This document shows, in pieces, positions 12,088 to 23,699 of a DNA stretch of 64,000 nt. The notes below the pieces were generated by a model. That model saw nothing but the letters and a program-made list of their open reading frames with translations, was not told where the DNA came from and ran no database searches. Source of the DNA: Mucor racemosus (Eukaryota; Mucoromycota; Mucoromycetes; Mucorales; Mucoraceae); NCBI GenBank assembly GCA_027405735.1, contig JAPEHQ010000001.1, positions 2,232,001 through 2,296,000 on the forward strand, in the 5' to 3' direction. The number at the start of each line of letters is the position of its first letter. Position 1 is the stretch's first letter. The position numbers and the translations under genes are program-made.

Positions 12088-15000
12088 TTAAAGATCATCC
12101 ATTTGAACAGTAGTGTTTGGTTGATAAGGTGGAGCATGTTGGCGTTGATGGTGTTGATGTGTAAGTGGAATATGAGAAGCAGAACTATCCTCAGTATCAT
12201 GTCTAGAGAATTGAGGATATGAGCCAATATTTTGCTTTGAGATACTTCCTCCACCTGCAGAATAGTCATCATCTACCATTTTTTCAGTTCTGGGAGCTGT
12301 AGCATTTGTGAAACTTGGTGGAGGGAATCGACCACTGTCATTTAAGTTTGATGTTGGTTGAATACCACGTTGATTGCTCATAGGACCAAGCTGTCCATTT
12401 CGATTAGCGTCATCTAAAGATCTGAATACTTCATCATCAACATAATATGCCTTGAATAGCATTTCCAACATTTGCATACGTTCTTCAACACGATTAATAC
12501 GCTGAGTTTCAGGCTCATCATAGTCCAAGTTCTGGAGATCAGTGACACTGAAACGATGATGCACGGGGTGAACGAGGGGAACTCCTGATTCAGTTATCTT
12601 AAATTTAGATTGAAGACCACGAAGTAAAGAACGTTTCATATCACCAACTGACCATCTATGAACAACACCCCAAGGTGATCTTGGACGATAACCAAAGAGC
12701 CAAGCTTGAATAGCAACTAATAAACCAAAGATACCACCTACAAAACCAAGAGCATTGACCAATGTATACATTTTGACTTCACGTTCAATAGTGGTGATAA
12801 AAGAATCTGGGAATACAGCCATAAAACCAATATCAGTGTGAGTGCTGACATAGTTTGGATTGGGAGATTCTTGACGGAAATTAGTAGTAACTTCAGGAGT
12901 AGAATTATAAATAGGCAAGAAACCAACATAATTCCATCCGACATCTTGAAGATATTTGTGATCCACCAAATCATAAGATAAAGCGCTATAAGTATAAGGT
13001 TCAATAGTAAATACATTTGTAGCTTGAATGTCACTTCTTTCGTTGATCTCCCAATTCAAGACATCACTTTCAGACATCAAATTAGACATGGTATCACTGA
13101 TACCATAAACTACAGCATTTGGATCCATTGTTTTAGGATAAACAGAAGTATGAACTCTACCATAATCAATGGTTTGATCAGCCCAGAAAGTAAATAATAA
13201 TCTTGACCCATTGTTAGCACCAGAAGTTGAAGTCAAAACGAAATCAGTGGGAGCTCTAAACAAATAACAGTTGACAGCACCTAAATTATCAGCAAAAGTA
13301 GGTTGAAAGACTGACATGTCCAATGTTTGAATGTAACTTGAACATGAGTAACCATAATCAGTTGCACATGTTACTCCAGGAGCTCTGGAATCAGTTTCTG
13401 GATATGAAGGATATCCATCAAAACAGAATCTAATATCTATTGTGATTTTAACATTAATATATATAAATATATATATTGATCAGCTCAATACGAACCTGGA
13501 ACCTGAACCTCTGCAGCAGATTCTTCGATGGTTTGAGTAACATTCGGGCTCTCAATAGCTTGGCGAATAACAAAGGCAAGAAATACAGCAAAAATGAACA
13601 ACAAGAAGATTTGGAATACAATACGAGTGGTCTCTGCCCAAATAGGTTCACCAGTACTATTGAAATGGCATATATTAGTAATGTTTATATAAACGCATAT
13701 TATTGTTATTTACCGTGGCTTCCAAATATCACGATGAATACGTTTAACAATCCAACGAATATAACCTTGAAATTTCCAGATTAAAAATACAATGATGACT
13801 ACTAGTGCAACACAAGCAATAGTAACACCAGCGATTACACCACCCGATAAACCAGAACTAGAATTATCAGTTGTAGTATCAAATGTTTGAAGCCATGAAT
13901 ATGATTCAAGATTTAAAACATTAATATCATTATAGTATGTATTAAGTGCAGAACCTAATTATAAATGAATAAAACATATTGACATCACATGTATAATTCT
14001 ATATTTACCGAATGCAACAGTTAAATATTTGTCATTTAATAATCCACCTGCAGCATAAGAACGTCTAGAAGGTGGAATACCAGCAATAGTTGGAATTGTC
14101 CATTGCCATGTTGTTGTATCCAAGATACCAATAGCATTTAAATAGGCTTTATTTCTTTCATTTGCTCCATTATCGCCTATTTTTGATTGTTTTAATATAT
14201 ATGAAATTGCCATTTATAGTTTTATTTTCTTACCACCGAAAATAATGATTTTATCATCCGAAGCTAATTATAGAAAGAGTTATAAGAACAATTGACTCGT
14301 TACACACATAAAGCAAAAACAACTTACTAACGACGGCAGTGTGTGCTGTTCTGGTAGAAGGTAATACATTTGCAGTTGCACCAGTAGCTACCTTGAGGTC
14401 CCATTGATTTGTCTTTGTGTCAAACACATAAATGCTGGTCATTGGGGCTAAAATATTTTCAATCTGTCCACTTTGATTAACTTGAGCAACACCACCTATA
14501 ATGACAAGTTGACCATTACTAGCTTATTGTATTAGTTTATCTATAAATCGAGCTAAAATAAAGTTTCTTTTTTCTTTTTTTTTTTACCTTAAAAGAGAAG
14601 CAGTATGAGAATATCGAGGAACGCCAAGCTCAGGTAATTGAGTAAACTGCTGTGTTGTAGTGTCAAATGACCATAAATCACTAAATATAGCTGTTTCATT
14701 CAAAGCACCACCATAAATGAAAATTTTACTAGTTGAACTATCATAGTTTGCACTAAATAACTTTCTATTTAATGGCATGGTGAAATTTCCAGTTGCGTTT
14801 GTGTTTGTTGTAGCTGCAGCCCATGTATTTGTATCAAATGCAAATTGATAGTATTGTAAGGGAACCAATTGATTATTGGTTGCATTTGCCATACCACCAA
14901 GGAGATACATTTGAGTATCGTTATTTGTCATTACAGCCTGACCATACAAGGTTCCAGGAGGCGTGTTTACTTGATTTACAGTCTCCCAGGTGAATGTATC

Positions 15001-15207
15001 TGTTAACTGATCAAGTTTATACAGATTATTTGTATATGAAGTTGTAGCGTTTTCTCCGCCAAACATGTACAATGAATTATTCTTTGTTGCAGATGCCATA
15101 CCACCTTGAAAAGGTAAATTTGACATGAAACTAGGCACATAAAAATATGCTTCAGTTACAGATAGCAACGAAAATAGCAGTAAAAATGTTGATGATAATA
15201 TTAACAT
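12088..15207 (-). CDS. Kelch-repeat transmembrane protein
   Basis: Seven exons (15207-14588, 14518-14328, 14263-14234, 14176-14009, 13954-13714, 13656-13496, 13436-12088) join in frame to 919 aa. The signal peptide covers about residues 1-20 (LLLFSLLSVTEA). Residues about 25-355 carry kelch-type blades with repeated MFGG, LLGG, IYGG, IIGG and IIFGG motifs and many N-glycosylation sequons, so this part is probably extracytoplasmic. Hydrophobic segments lie at about 370-398, 425-450 and 705-735; the C-terminal tail is polar and serine/histidine-rich. One exon is only 30 nt, and one donor is GTTCGT. Fungal kelch membrane proteins of this layout have no settled function; a role at the cell surface is inference. 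Galactose oxidase-type catalysis is not supported. Confidence 0.85.
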
Positions 15208-15700
15208 TTTATAAATGTGATAAAGAAAAGAGAAAAAGAAAAGAAAAAAAGACTAAAAATTTAAGGAGAATCTTATTAAGTAGTTTCTAATTATGATTTT
15301 TGGTTGTTTGAGAGTCTCGACTCTAAGCTATAAATTATCATAGCAAATGCCCCCCGCTCTTCTTGGGTCATTTCTGGTTGGATATTCTCACTTGATTCAT
15401 TAACTGAAAAACTCCAAATACGGAATTCAATAAACACTTTTATCCAAGCTTAGATTTGATAGAAATGTTCTATTAGATATAACTTCATACAAAATCAGAT
15501 GAAAATGACAGAATACAGTAAAAAAGATATTAATAACTCTTTTATACAACACTTACTACCGAGATTCCCGGAATGTTTTTCGATTCCAGAATAATATTAG
15601 TGACCTCCCCTTTCCTAGGTTTTTTCTTCTTGATAATTTTTTATAACATAAACATTCAAACAATCAAAAAAAAAAATCTTATTTACATACATTTTATAGC
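15208..15700. other. Divergent intergenic region
   Basis: Upstream regions of the kelch gene and of the gene at 15701. No feature recognised. Confidence 0.5.
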
Positions 15701-16324
15701 ATGCCAATTACTAGAAGTCAACATAGAGAGATGGAAAGAAAGAAACGAGAAGAAATAGAAAATAATAATGCAATCAGAATTGCCATTGAGGCTTCTCGTT
15801 CAAAATTACCTACCACTCTAGACTACATCCAACTTGGAATGAATAATCTCAACACAAATGACGATTGCTCACTCAACGTATCAACGAAAATTAAAGCTTA
15901 TCATCATGGCAGGCCTCTTGGTAGAGAACATACTGATCCTATGGATCAACCTTTCAATATTGATCCTGTGATCAAAAACGATTTGAAAATCCCTGAATTT
16001 ACCGCAGCCAAATTGCAGGCTTATAAAATCAAACGAAGTGAAAATATGTATGAACCACTAAACGAAACTAATCTCTTCGCACACTCTACAACGTTCAATT
16101 CATCTGGTGAAAGCACAACAGAGTTGTCTGTAACCAGAGACCCATTTCGTAGCTTATCGTTGTCATCTGATATAGATGAAATGAAATTTAGAATCAACAG
16201 CGATGAAAGCATTTCTGTTGAAAGAAGACAATCCATTTCTGAAGGTGGTTCAACAGTTGATCAAACAGATTCTTCAACAAATGAAGAATATTCAATTCAT
16301 GATCAATCGTCACCAGTTCCTTGA
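15701..16324 (+). CDS. Unknown 207-aa polar protein
   Basis: A single uninterrupted frame of 207 codons. The N-terminus is basic and helix-prone (TRSQHREMERKKREEIE, about residues 4-20). The remainder is serine/threonine-rich and probably disordered, with acidic clusters and many possible phosphorylation sites (for example RDPFRSLSLSSDID). No domain or family recognised, no signal peptide, no membrane segment. Codon composition resembles neighbouring genes and the frame is long for such AT-rich DNA, which is why I call it. Splicing to further exons cannot be excluded. Confidence 0.6.
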   Translation: MPITRSQHREMERKKREEIENNNAIRIAIEASRSKLPTTLDYIQLGMNNLNTNDDCSLNVSTKIKAYHHGRPLGREHTDPMDQPFNIDPVIKNDLKIPEFTAAKLQAYKIKRSENMYEPLNETNLFAHSTTFNSSGESTTELSVTRDPFRSLSLSSDIDEMKFRINSDESISVERRQSISEGGSTVDQTDSSTNEEYSIHDQSSPVP

Positions 16325-16963
16325 ATAATAAAGATCCCCTCCCCCTAATCACACATTTAAATTTATACAATTCGCAAAAGATGATCCCTCCTCAATTCTT
16401 TCGATTAGAAATACCCAATATTTGCTTTCAAAAATAAATTAGAATTTCTCCCCTCTTTATGCACATAAATAATATATGAGCTTCGTTTTTTTAGAAGCTC
16501 AAATGTCAAATATTTTCGATTATTTGTAATAAACACGATTTAAGCCTCAGAATATTACTGATCTGTTTTCAGAAGATTCTTATGAAACCATGATAAATGA
16601 CACAAGCGTTAAAGTTTAATAGTTAAATTTAAAAATATATGAAATATATTTTTTTGAGCTAGCCAAGATAATTTGTACTTTTTTCATCTTTCTTCATCTT
16701 TTTTCATCTTTTTTAGAGAAAATGTCATACCAAAAAAAATGGCGGAGTTTCAAAATGATGCCTCACTCTAAATTATCTGAAAATTAAGAAACAAAATGTT
16801 ACATTGGTTGATCCAATACTATTTAAGCTCAAAACTGTAATATTCATCAGTTGACACCAATGCACGAGTATCTTATTATTAGCATACAAGTGTTTATTTA
16901 GTAAACTGTGTTACATACAAGAGATAAGTCGTAATATTTGTATTAATTTACAGATTTAATTGA
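16325..16963. other. Convergent intergenic region
   Basis: 3' flanks of the unknown gene and the SCP2 gene. A short tandem of CATCTTTTTT-like units occurs at 16680-16710. Nothing else recognised. Confidence 0.5.
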
Positions 16964-17479
16964 TTATAACTTGGCAGATGGGAGTTTGATAGTCTTGAAA
17001 ACACTATCCAACTTCATGGCCAACATGATTTGGCCCTTAATCTTAAGTTTACCCGTCATGTATGCTTTTTGGCCTATTTTTAAATATATCAAAAGTAAGA
17101 TATTATCACCGATTATAGCATTTAGTTATAACTTACCATTAAGCTTTCCAGTTGCCAATGCAACAAAATCTCCATCTTTTAAAACCAAAACGGCATCTGG
17201 TTTGACAGAACCTTTACCGCGGAAAACTTTACCTTCCTTTTTGCAATCTACAATAAATATTTCTTCTTTGCCCTCTTTATTCTTGATAGTGAATTGGAAA
17301 ACTCCATTGACCTTTAATGCGTATTTTTTGTCAACATGGATAACAATTCACTACGAAAAAAAAAATCAAACCTGCTTTAACAAATTTGCTTTCTCCTCGG
17401 GAGAGAAAGCTTCAAATGATTTGTTCAATTCAGCAATGAGATGGGAACTCTTGAATCCTGGGACAGCGATATCTGACAT
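16964..17479 (-). CDS. POX18: Peroxisomal SCP2-domain (sterol carrier protein 2-like) protein
   Basis: A small lipid-binding protein of the SCP2 fold, as in the Candida oleate-induced protein PXP-18. Three exons (17479-17372, 17311-17137, 17073-16964) give 130 aa. The core reads VNGVFQFTIKNKEG, then VLVLKDGDFVALATGKLN, then AYMTGKLKIKGQIMLAMKLD, the standard SCP2 order. The protein ends in AKL, a PTS1 peroxisomal import signal. The first donor is the less usual GTTTGA, but only this join keeps the frame. Known relatives bind acyl-CoA or sterols and may protect peroxisomal enzymes; the ligand here is inferred. A TATAAATA box lies about 100 bp upstream. Confidence 0.92.
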
Positions 17480-18005
17480 TTTGTTTTTGTTTTATATATA
17501 GATTGTTTTGTTTATTATAAAGAGAAAGAGGGGAGGGGATATTTGCCACTAATGATGTTGTTGCTGTCATTTACTGTATTTATATGCCGACGAGTGGATT
17601 AAAGCTTACCAGACATGCCAAATATTTGTCCATCAAAAACATTCACTTTTCGTATTATAATCCACGTTTATGGTTTTACTTGTGAGCTAGGCTTGGTAAC
17701 AGAAATATTATTACTAGGTCTACTTGCTAAGACATCAAAATAAAAAATTAGACGCAGACGACCTGAAATGAATGTGGTTTGTAAGTACTAGAGTAGCCTT
17801 TGTTGCCACAATGTACTGTACTGAGATTAAGCTTTTGTCATTAAATTTGCTCCTTTTAGGAACATTTAATGATATATTCACTTTATAAAATTGCATAGAT
17901 TGACCAGATTACACTCTATAATTGACAAACTTGATTAAATTGCTCTGATACAGTCAAAACAGCTATACTTCATAAATTAAAATAGGTTCTATATTTTTTT
18001 TGTAG
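17480..18005. other. Upstream region of the SCP2 gene
   Basis: A G/A-rich patch at 17521-17540, the TATA box at 17577, then AT-rich sequence leading into repeat R1. No gene seen. Confidence 0.5.
17577..17584 (-). promoter_or_regulatory. TATA box of the SCP2 gene
   Basis: TATAAATA on the minus strand, about 98 bp upstream of the start codon. Confidence 0.5.
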
Positions 18006-20060
18006 GATAGTTTTCAATGTTCAAAATCGGAACATGCCCTCTTTTCTATAACTAACCTCGTATTAGGCGCTTTTTAGGATATATCTTACACACTGTCAAG
18101 TAGATATAAGTTGACCGCATTATGCTATCTGTTCCTAAATTTATTTAATATCTGATAAAAGATTCAAAAACGTAAAATTCACTGCTATTTCCTTAAAAAC
18201 TGGGTCACATTTCTCGTCCTTGCTCAACTTTTTTTTCACTAAATAACACCAAGAAAAAATTATATGCCAATGCACCTGAAATGTTCACATTTAATCCAAA
18301 AATAAGTATCCGGAAATATCCTATTTTTTGCAGTCGGTATAATATTTTTAGTGCTAATGTTTCAGATGTTTACACGTAGTTCACTGATAAAAACCAAAAA
18401 CTTTGAGTCTTCATATCTCTGTAAAATATTAAGTTATGCTAACAGCTTTTAATAATAAAACTTACTCGTTTTAAGGTACTCTATAACACATTAAAGTATG
18501 AAAAAATTCTGAGCACTTTTATTTTTTTTTCATTTTTTTGACATTGTCGTAGTAGATTTCAAAATATTTGTAAAATTGAGCAATGCCTTTTTTACACTCA
18601 TGTCATTAAACTCGTTGAGCTCTATCGGATTCAGTTTAGTTTTTTTCAAAATATTGATTTTTCGTAGAGATATCGTCGAAAATGTGTGCAACGAGATACC
18701 TTCGCTTCTAGTATCAATTTTTCCCTTATATACCCTCATCCTAAATTCTGAATTTGAAAAAAAAATTGACAAAAAACTTGTTTTCTCTGCGAAAAATGCG
18801 GCTAGAGGGTTCAGTAATAGCTCAATCGATAGATAATTTTGCTACCAATCACGTAGATAACTTATATTTGAAATATGCTTATAAAAATTGATGTTTATTT
18901 TTAAAAAACCTCTAAAATTTCAATTGCAATTTATGCAAAATTGAAATGAAACATTTGCCTGAGTTTTGTTCAGGTGGATGCAGAATCTAAAACTATACAA
19001 AGAGCATTTAATATGCTAGGTTTACTTACTTTGTAGTTCGTGAGCATTTAGACATGCAGTAAAATATGGGTGTAAAAAGCGATAAAGAATACTGTTAAAA
19101 TCCTTCTTTATTAAAATATGGATAATGTACAATAAAATGGTTATTCTACGTCTCTATTTATATTATTTGGTGATTATTTACTATCTTGCAATTGCATTGC
19201 AATTGTCAACGATTCCATTAATTTTGAGTATAAATGTTGGGTTGTTTGGTTATTGATTTGGTGGATCAAGAACGGTGTTTTAAATATAGTTTGTCAATCA
19301 TGCTTTCAGAACAGCCCTTACTTGTTCTACTTGATAAGCATGTACTTTTTGTATCTTTTATTTAGGATATCCCACATTACTTTAGTATTTTAGCATCTCT
19401 TATTTGAGTATTATACCCTTGCTATCTTTATGCAATTGTCTATTTACTATATAGTCTTATCTTTGATAGCATGGTTTCAAATGAGATGACATTTAATTTA
19501 GGTATTTTATGATGGGAATCTAGCTTAGTTCACTTCAAGACAATTTTGTTTTTTGAATCATTTTTCTTCCATTTTTACAAATAAATTTTGGAACCCCGTT
19601 ACTATAGGGCTTAAATTGTGATATAAACTATTATTTTGATTATCTCGACGAAAAATCAATATTTTTTGCTGAAACAAAAAATGCAGAGCAGCTTTTAGTT
19701 AGACCTATCTTGTGAATACAAAAAGAATAATACTTTAATTTACATGCTCAATTATTTATAATCGATTTTAGGCCAACTTCGGTCAATGTTAGACAAGTGC
19801 ACTTATACCCTAATATTTACTCTACTATTTTCGGACATATATCAATAGCCTATAGAGGGGAAATACATTATTTTTGAAGAATTGGCGTAATTCGACTCAA
19901 TTTTGGGCGAGAAATTCAAAATCCATCTAAAATCCATCTGAAACCTACATTTTTACAATCGTAAAAAACCAAAACCAAAAACCCTATATTATCGGCGAGC
20001 TTTGATCCTAATAACTTTTAACTTTACATGAGAGTAGGAACACATCTTTGACATGCTTGT
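18006..20060 (-). repeat. R1 dispersed repeat, copy B (split by an L2 LTR)
   Basis: Matches copies A, C, D and E, including the AGTTATATGCC/ATATGCCAATG region and the lysine-rich frame on the minus strand (18530-18772, containing MRVYKGK...NEFNDMSVKKALL). The copy is interrupted at 19055-19537 by an L2 LTR-like insertion. Outer limits are approximate. Confidence 0.75.
19055..19537. mobile_element. Solo LTR-like element, family L2, inserted in R1
   Basis: 483 bp, starts TGCAGTAAAAT and ends GTTCACTTCA (TG...CA). It is flanked by an exact 5-bp duplication AGACA (19050-19054 and 19538-19542). Homologous to 2350-2848 in opposite orientation. No internal retrotransposon genes are present, so it is a solo LTR. 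R1 copy A continues across this point without an insertion (near 1838-1845). Confidence 0.85.
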
Positions 20061-20171
20061 TCAGATATACGAAATAAAGACCAAGAATTAAAATCAGAAT
20101 TCAATATATTTATTGCGTATATTTCTTCAGGAAAAAATAAGAAGATAAGCTCTAATCAGATGTATAATGGG

Positions 20172-20226
20172 TCATAGTAATTGATTGCACCGTGATCAAG
20201 GGTACTATCATCTATAACATCTTATA
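20172..20226 (+). repeat. Short dispersed repeat with an imperfect palindrome
   Basis: The core CACCGTGATCAAGGGT sits in about 50 bp shared with 25371-25431 (+) and 50197-50250 (-). TGATCA lies at the centre of an imperfect inverted repeat. Here it directly precedes a CACTACGGCC terminus. It may be the end of a nonautonomous element. Confidence 0.5.
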
Positions 20227-20740
20227 CCACTACGGCCGACCTGTGTTGCACAAGATAATTTCGTTGTATCCAAGTGGGTTGCACACTATAGTCTGAACTG
20301 TTTGTTGCATCCACAGATGTGGGTGCATTCCTTGGTTAAGATTACGACACAGTTTGATATGTTAAGTTCTACATTGCTGTGTATTATGTTATGAAGCTCC
20401 GTGTATGCAGGAATATGGAACTTGTGTGTGTCACCTAGATTTGATTGGATATAGGTATATATATAAATAGACTCATTTAAACAGGTCATATAATTAGAGA
20501 ATAATGTGAATATAAAAGAAGATGTTTTGATCTTATAATAAAGTTCTTTAGTTTTAGTGTGCTCTTTCATTTTATAACAGTTTTCCTTTATTTTTATTAA
20601 ATGATTTAGCACATATTTTAGCTTTGAGATTGATATAATCTCCTGGCGTAACACTGTTGTTCTCACGTTCTCACTGAATATGGCTAAAAAGATAACAAGA
20701 TGCACATAGGCACAACAAAAAAAAAACTGTACACGATATT
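20227..20740. mobile_element. TIR-type element fragment, split by an L1 LTR
   Basis: Starts CACTACGGCCGACCTGTG. Read on the minus strand, it matches 57890-58036 on both sides of the LTR at 20303-20653. The paralogue at 57955-57959 shows the empty site. No transposase frame is visible. The class is uncertain. Confidence 0.65.
20303..20653. mobile_element. Solo LTR, family L1 (copy 1)
   Basis: 351 bp, begins TGTTGCATCCACAG and ends CTCCTGGCGTAACA; the outer inverted ends TGTTGC/GTAACA fit TG...CA. Exact 5-bp target duplication CTGTT at 20298-20302 and 20654-20658. Closely similar to 22321-22671 and 53555-53905. No internal coding region. Confidence 0.93.
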
Positions 20741-20744
20741 CTTT

Positions 20745-22210
20745 TTTTTTTGTTTCTATATCATTTGAAATTTCATCATTTTTCTGGAACATTTCGTGAG
20801 TTTGTAACTAGTTCTAGCTTTTCATTAATAGATATAAATGCCATTGCCTTCGATTTAATCTGGTAATCAAGAAATACGTCCAACAATACAGTAGCAAATA
20901 ATAATATTTTTTTATCTTAGAAGGCAGTTAAATGAAAATATCAGTCTCTAATATAACGACTGCTAACCTATATTAAAAACATTAGTCCCTTATGTTAGAA
21001 TGCGTATTCAGATACAAGAAAAGAATACCAGCTTGATAGTCTGATATGGCTTATCAAACGGTGAATAATATCCTTGGAATATGAAAACCAAAAGAGAGAA
21101 ACAACGCACGTAGAAAAGGATTTTCAAAGCTTTACATTATTTATCGCATTTAAAACCCTGCTAAATTGCACATCATTTCAGCCAATGTAAAAACAGCATT
21201 ACAGCGCCTGAACTATGAACTAAAAAAAATGGGCAATATCTGTTACTATAATAGAAACATAAAATTTTCTACTAGAAAAACCGTCTGTCATATCATACAT
21301 CCATTAAAAAATTGCAAAAACGAGCCTATAGAGCGACGCCGTAATTGATTATAGCAAGATTAAACGGCTAAGTCTGTTATACTATGATATATCCATTATG
21401 TTTTAAATAAAAAAGCGTTCTTTTCTCAACTTTTCTTATATTTAACCATGTGCGGTCTGAAAATTCAGTTTTTGTAGCGGACATTTTCGGGGCTCATTTT
21501 ACCCTTACCAACACTCATGATTTTGATCAAAAAACAGAGAAATCAAATTTTGACACCAAAATCAACGTTTAAATATACTACATTATGAGAGAAAATTGTA
21601 GCCATAACTAATATGCATTTTATAAAAGCTTAATATTAAATGTTAAGTAATCAAGATTAGCATTTTTGCCCCAAAAACGATTTTTTGATTAAAGGATTTT
21701 CATGTAATATTTTGCAATAAAAATGTTTATTATTTTTTATTGAGCAAATAGAGCGCTAAATTCTGTATATGTGTATATTTTTTGTTTCTATAATTGGTAG
21801 TATAATTAATTCTAGATTTGCAAAACCAGAAAAAAAAAATTAAAAAATGTCAAAATTAATGATCTGGACAAGAATAATTTTTGAAATTAATATTCCGCTT
21901 ATAGGCTTTGTAAGACTTAAAAATAAGAGATTTCATAATACTTCAGAACTTTTTCAAGAATTTACGGTGCTGTACCCACTTGATTCAAGCTTATTACTGT
22001 AAATCTTTATACATGCTAATATTGTGTGGTAGTTTATTTGATTATAATATAGTCTTACTTTATAATTATTGCACTAGAGGTAATTTACATTAAATTTTAG
22101 TCTTGCCTCTCCAATATTATAAACATAAACATGTCCATCATCACTGGAACCTATTGCCGCCTTTTCCCCCTCTTTGTCCCAAGCCAATTTATTCAATGCT
22201 TTACCAGAAC
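20745..22210 (-). repeat. R2 dispersed repeat, copy 2 (minus orientation)
   Basis: Reverse complement of the R2 3' region seen at 54690-57250 and 58745-59900. The WD40-like exon fragment lies at its 22210 end (about 22104-22210, minus). 21269-22210 is the left arm of a large inverted repeat with 24432-25370. Confidence 0.8.
21269..22210 (+). repeat. Left arm of a large inverted repeat
   Basis: About 942 bp, near-identical to the reverse complement of 24432-25370, judged by eye along the full length with only scattered substitutions. The spacer is about 2.2 kb. The arms are two head-to-head copies of R2. Confidence 0.85.
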
Positions 22211-22320
22211 AAACTTACGTTTGACCCATAAAAATTGATTTAGTAGTAAAATCAATTATTAATAACAAGCTAACAAGTAATAATAATTATGGCGTACCTT
22301 TGATAGTTGGTAGTGATATA

Positions 22321-22671
22321 TGTTGCATCCACAGATGTGGGCGCATTCCTTGGTTAAGATTACGACACAGTTTGATATGTTAAGTTCTACATTGCTGTGT
22401 ATTATGTTATGAAGCTCCGTTTATACAGGAATGTGGAACTTGTGTGTGTCACCTAGATTTGATTGGATATAGGTATATATATAAATAGACTCATTTAAAC
22501 AGGTCATATAATTAAAGAATAATGTGAATATAAAAGAAGATGTTTTGATCTTATAATAAAGTTCTTTAGTTTTAGTGTGCTCTTTCATTTTATAACAGTT
22601 TTCCTTTATTTTTATTAAATAATTTAGTACATATTTTAGCTTTGAGATTGATATAACCTCCTGGCGTAACA
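22321..22671. mobile_element. Solo LTR, family L1 (copy 2)
   Basis: 351 bp with the same ends as copy 1 (TGTTGC...GTAACA). Exact 5-bp target duplication ATATA at 22316-22320 and 22672-22676. Lies in the spacer of the inverted repeat. No internal genes. Confidence 0.93.
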
Positions 22672-22676
22672 ATATA

Positions 22677-23472
22677 CATGACAACATCTTGTTTTGCTCT
22701 TCTTAGTAGCTGTTGGCCACTAAATAGAAATAAATGCTTTTTAGAAACTAAATAGACTAACATGAGTTTATTCATTCATTTAAATTAAATAATACTATAC
22801 ATACTTTTATAATCATCAGTTTTTCTCCAGGTAGACATCGACTTTAGACCAAAAAAGCATTGATTACAACGTAGATAATGGAACAAAATGATTAAGTCCT
22901 GGATGCTTTTTTTGTTCGAAAAAGATATTATAACGCGCCCTAACATTAACAGTTAATAATTCATTTCCAAATAAACAATAGGAAAAACATGTACTTGTAC
23001 CTGCTACTGTACTTGATTTCAGTTTATAAAAAAATATTAGTCTTTTTTCTGTAGTTTTAAACGCAAATAAAAGAACTGAGGAAATAGAGAAGAAAAAATA
23101 TTTTGTGTGTTACAAACAGAAACTTACAAAGGCATAAATACTTTTAGTGCTACTACACAGGTTGTTGTTGTTGTTCCCATTTGGTCTTCAAAAAAAGAAT
23201 ATGGCAGAACTCTTTCAAACTCCAAATTTCAAATTGATATGTCTCGTCAATAAGGCAACTCTGTTTAATCAGAGTAACTCACATCTGCTTTAACCCATTC
23301 AAATTACCTTCGTTATTAATTATATTAAGATTGATATACTTTAGTAAATTGGCTAAAAAACCTTGATCTCATTGCTCTGCTCATCTGGGCTGCCTGATCT
23401 GCGCAAAATATCTTATTCTGCCCATCTGTGTAGATTATTATGCCCATGGGAAGCAAAGTTCGGTTGTAGTGG
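22677..23472. mobile_element. Nonautonomous TIR-like element (uninterrupted copy)
   Basis: Matches 53105-54250 in reverse orientation over most of its length, and ends in CGGTTGTAGTG next to a GCCCATGGG motif. It contains the empty-site sequence for the L1 insertion at 53555 (TTTAT at 23023-23027). No transposase frame. The left end is uncertain, because the L1 duplication abuts it. Confidence 0.6.
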
Positions 23473-23699
23473 GGGCACGGTGGTGTTGGTGTTTAATTAG
23501 TGTATTCAAGTTAAATTGAATAGGTGATAGAAATATGGTTCGTGCAAAGATCATCTATGAATGTGTGGTGAGAAAGCTCAGATCTCTGAACACAAAAAAA
23601 TCATCCAAATTACGATGCTTCGCCGACCTGTACGAGATTTTTTTGTGGCAATATCTGGTGAATCAAGTGTAATTTAGGCATTTAATTGTCAAATGTATC
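23473..23699. other. Short unassigned stretch
   Basis: Follows a TIR-like end and precedes R2. GTGGGGGCACGGTGGTG is unusually G-rich for this region. No gene. Confidence 0.4.

Noticed and set aside
20286..20792. Minus-strand frame of 168 codons
   Set aside because: It runs through the L1 LTR and its host TIR element. The same peptide recurs at each L1 copy and reflects LTR sequence, not a gene.
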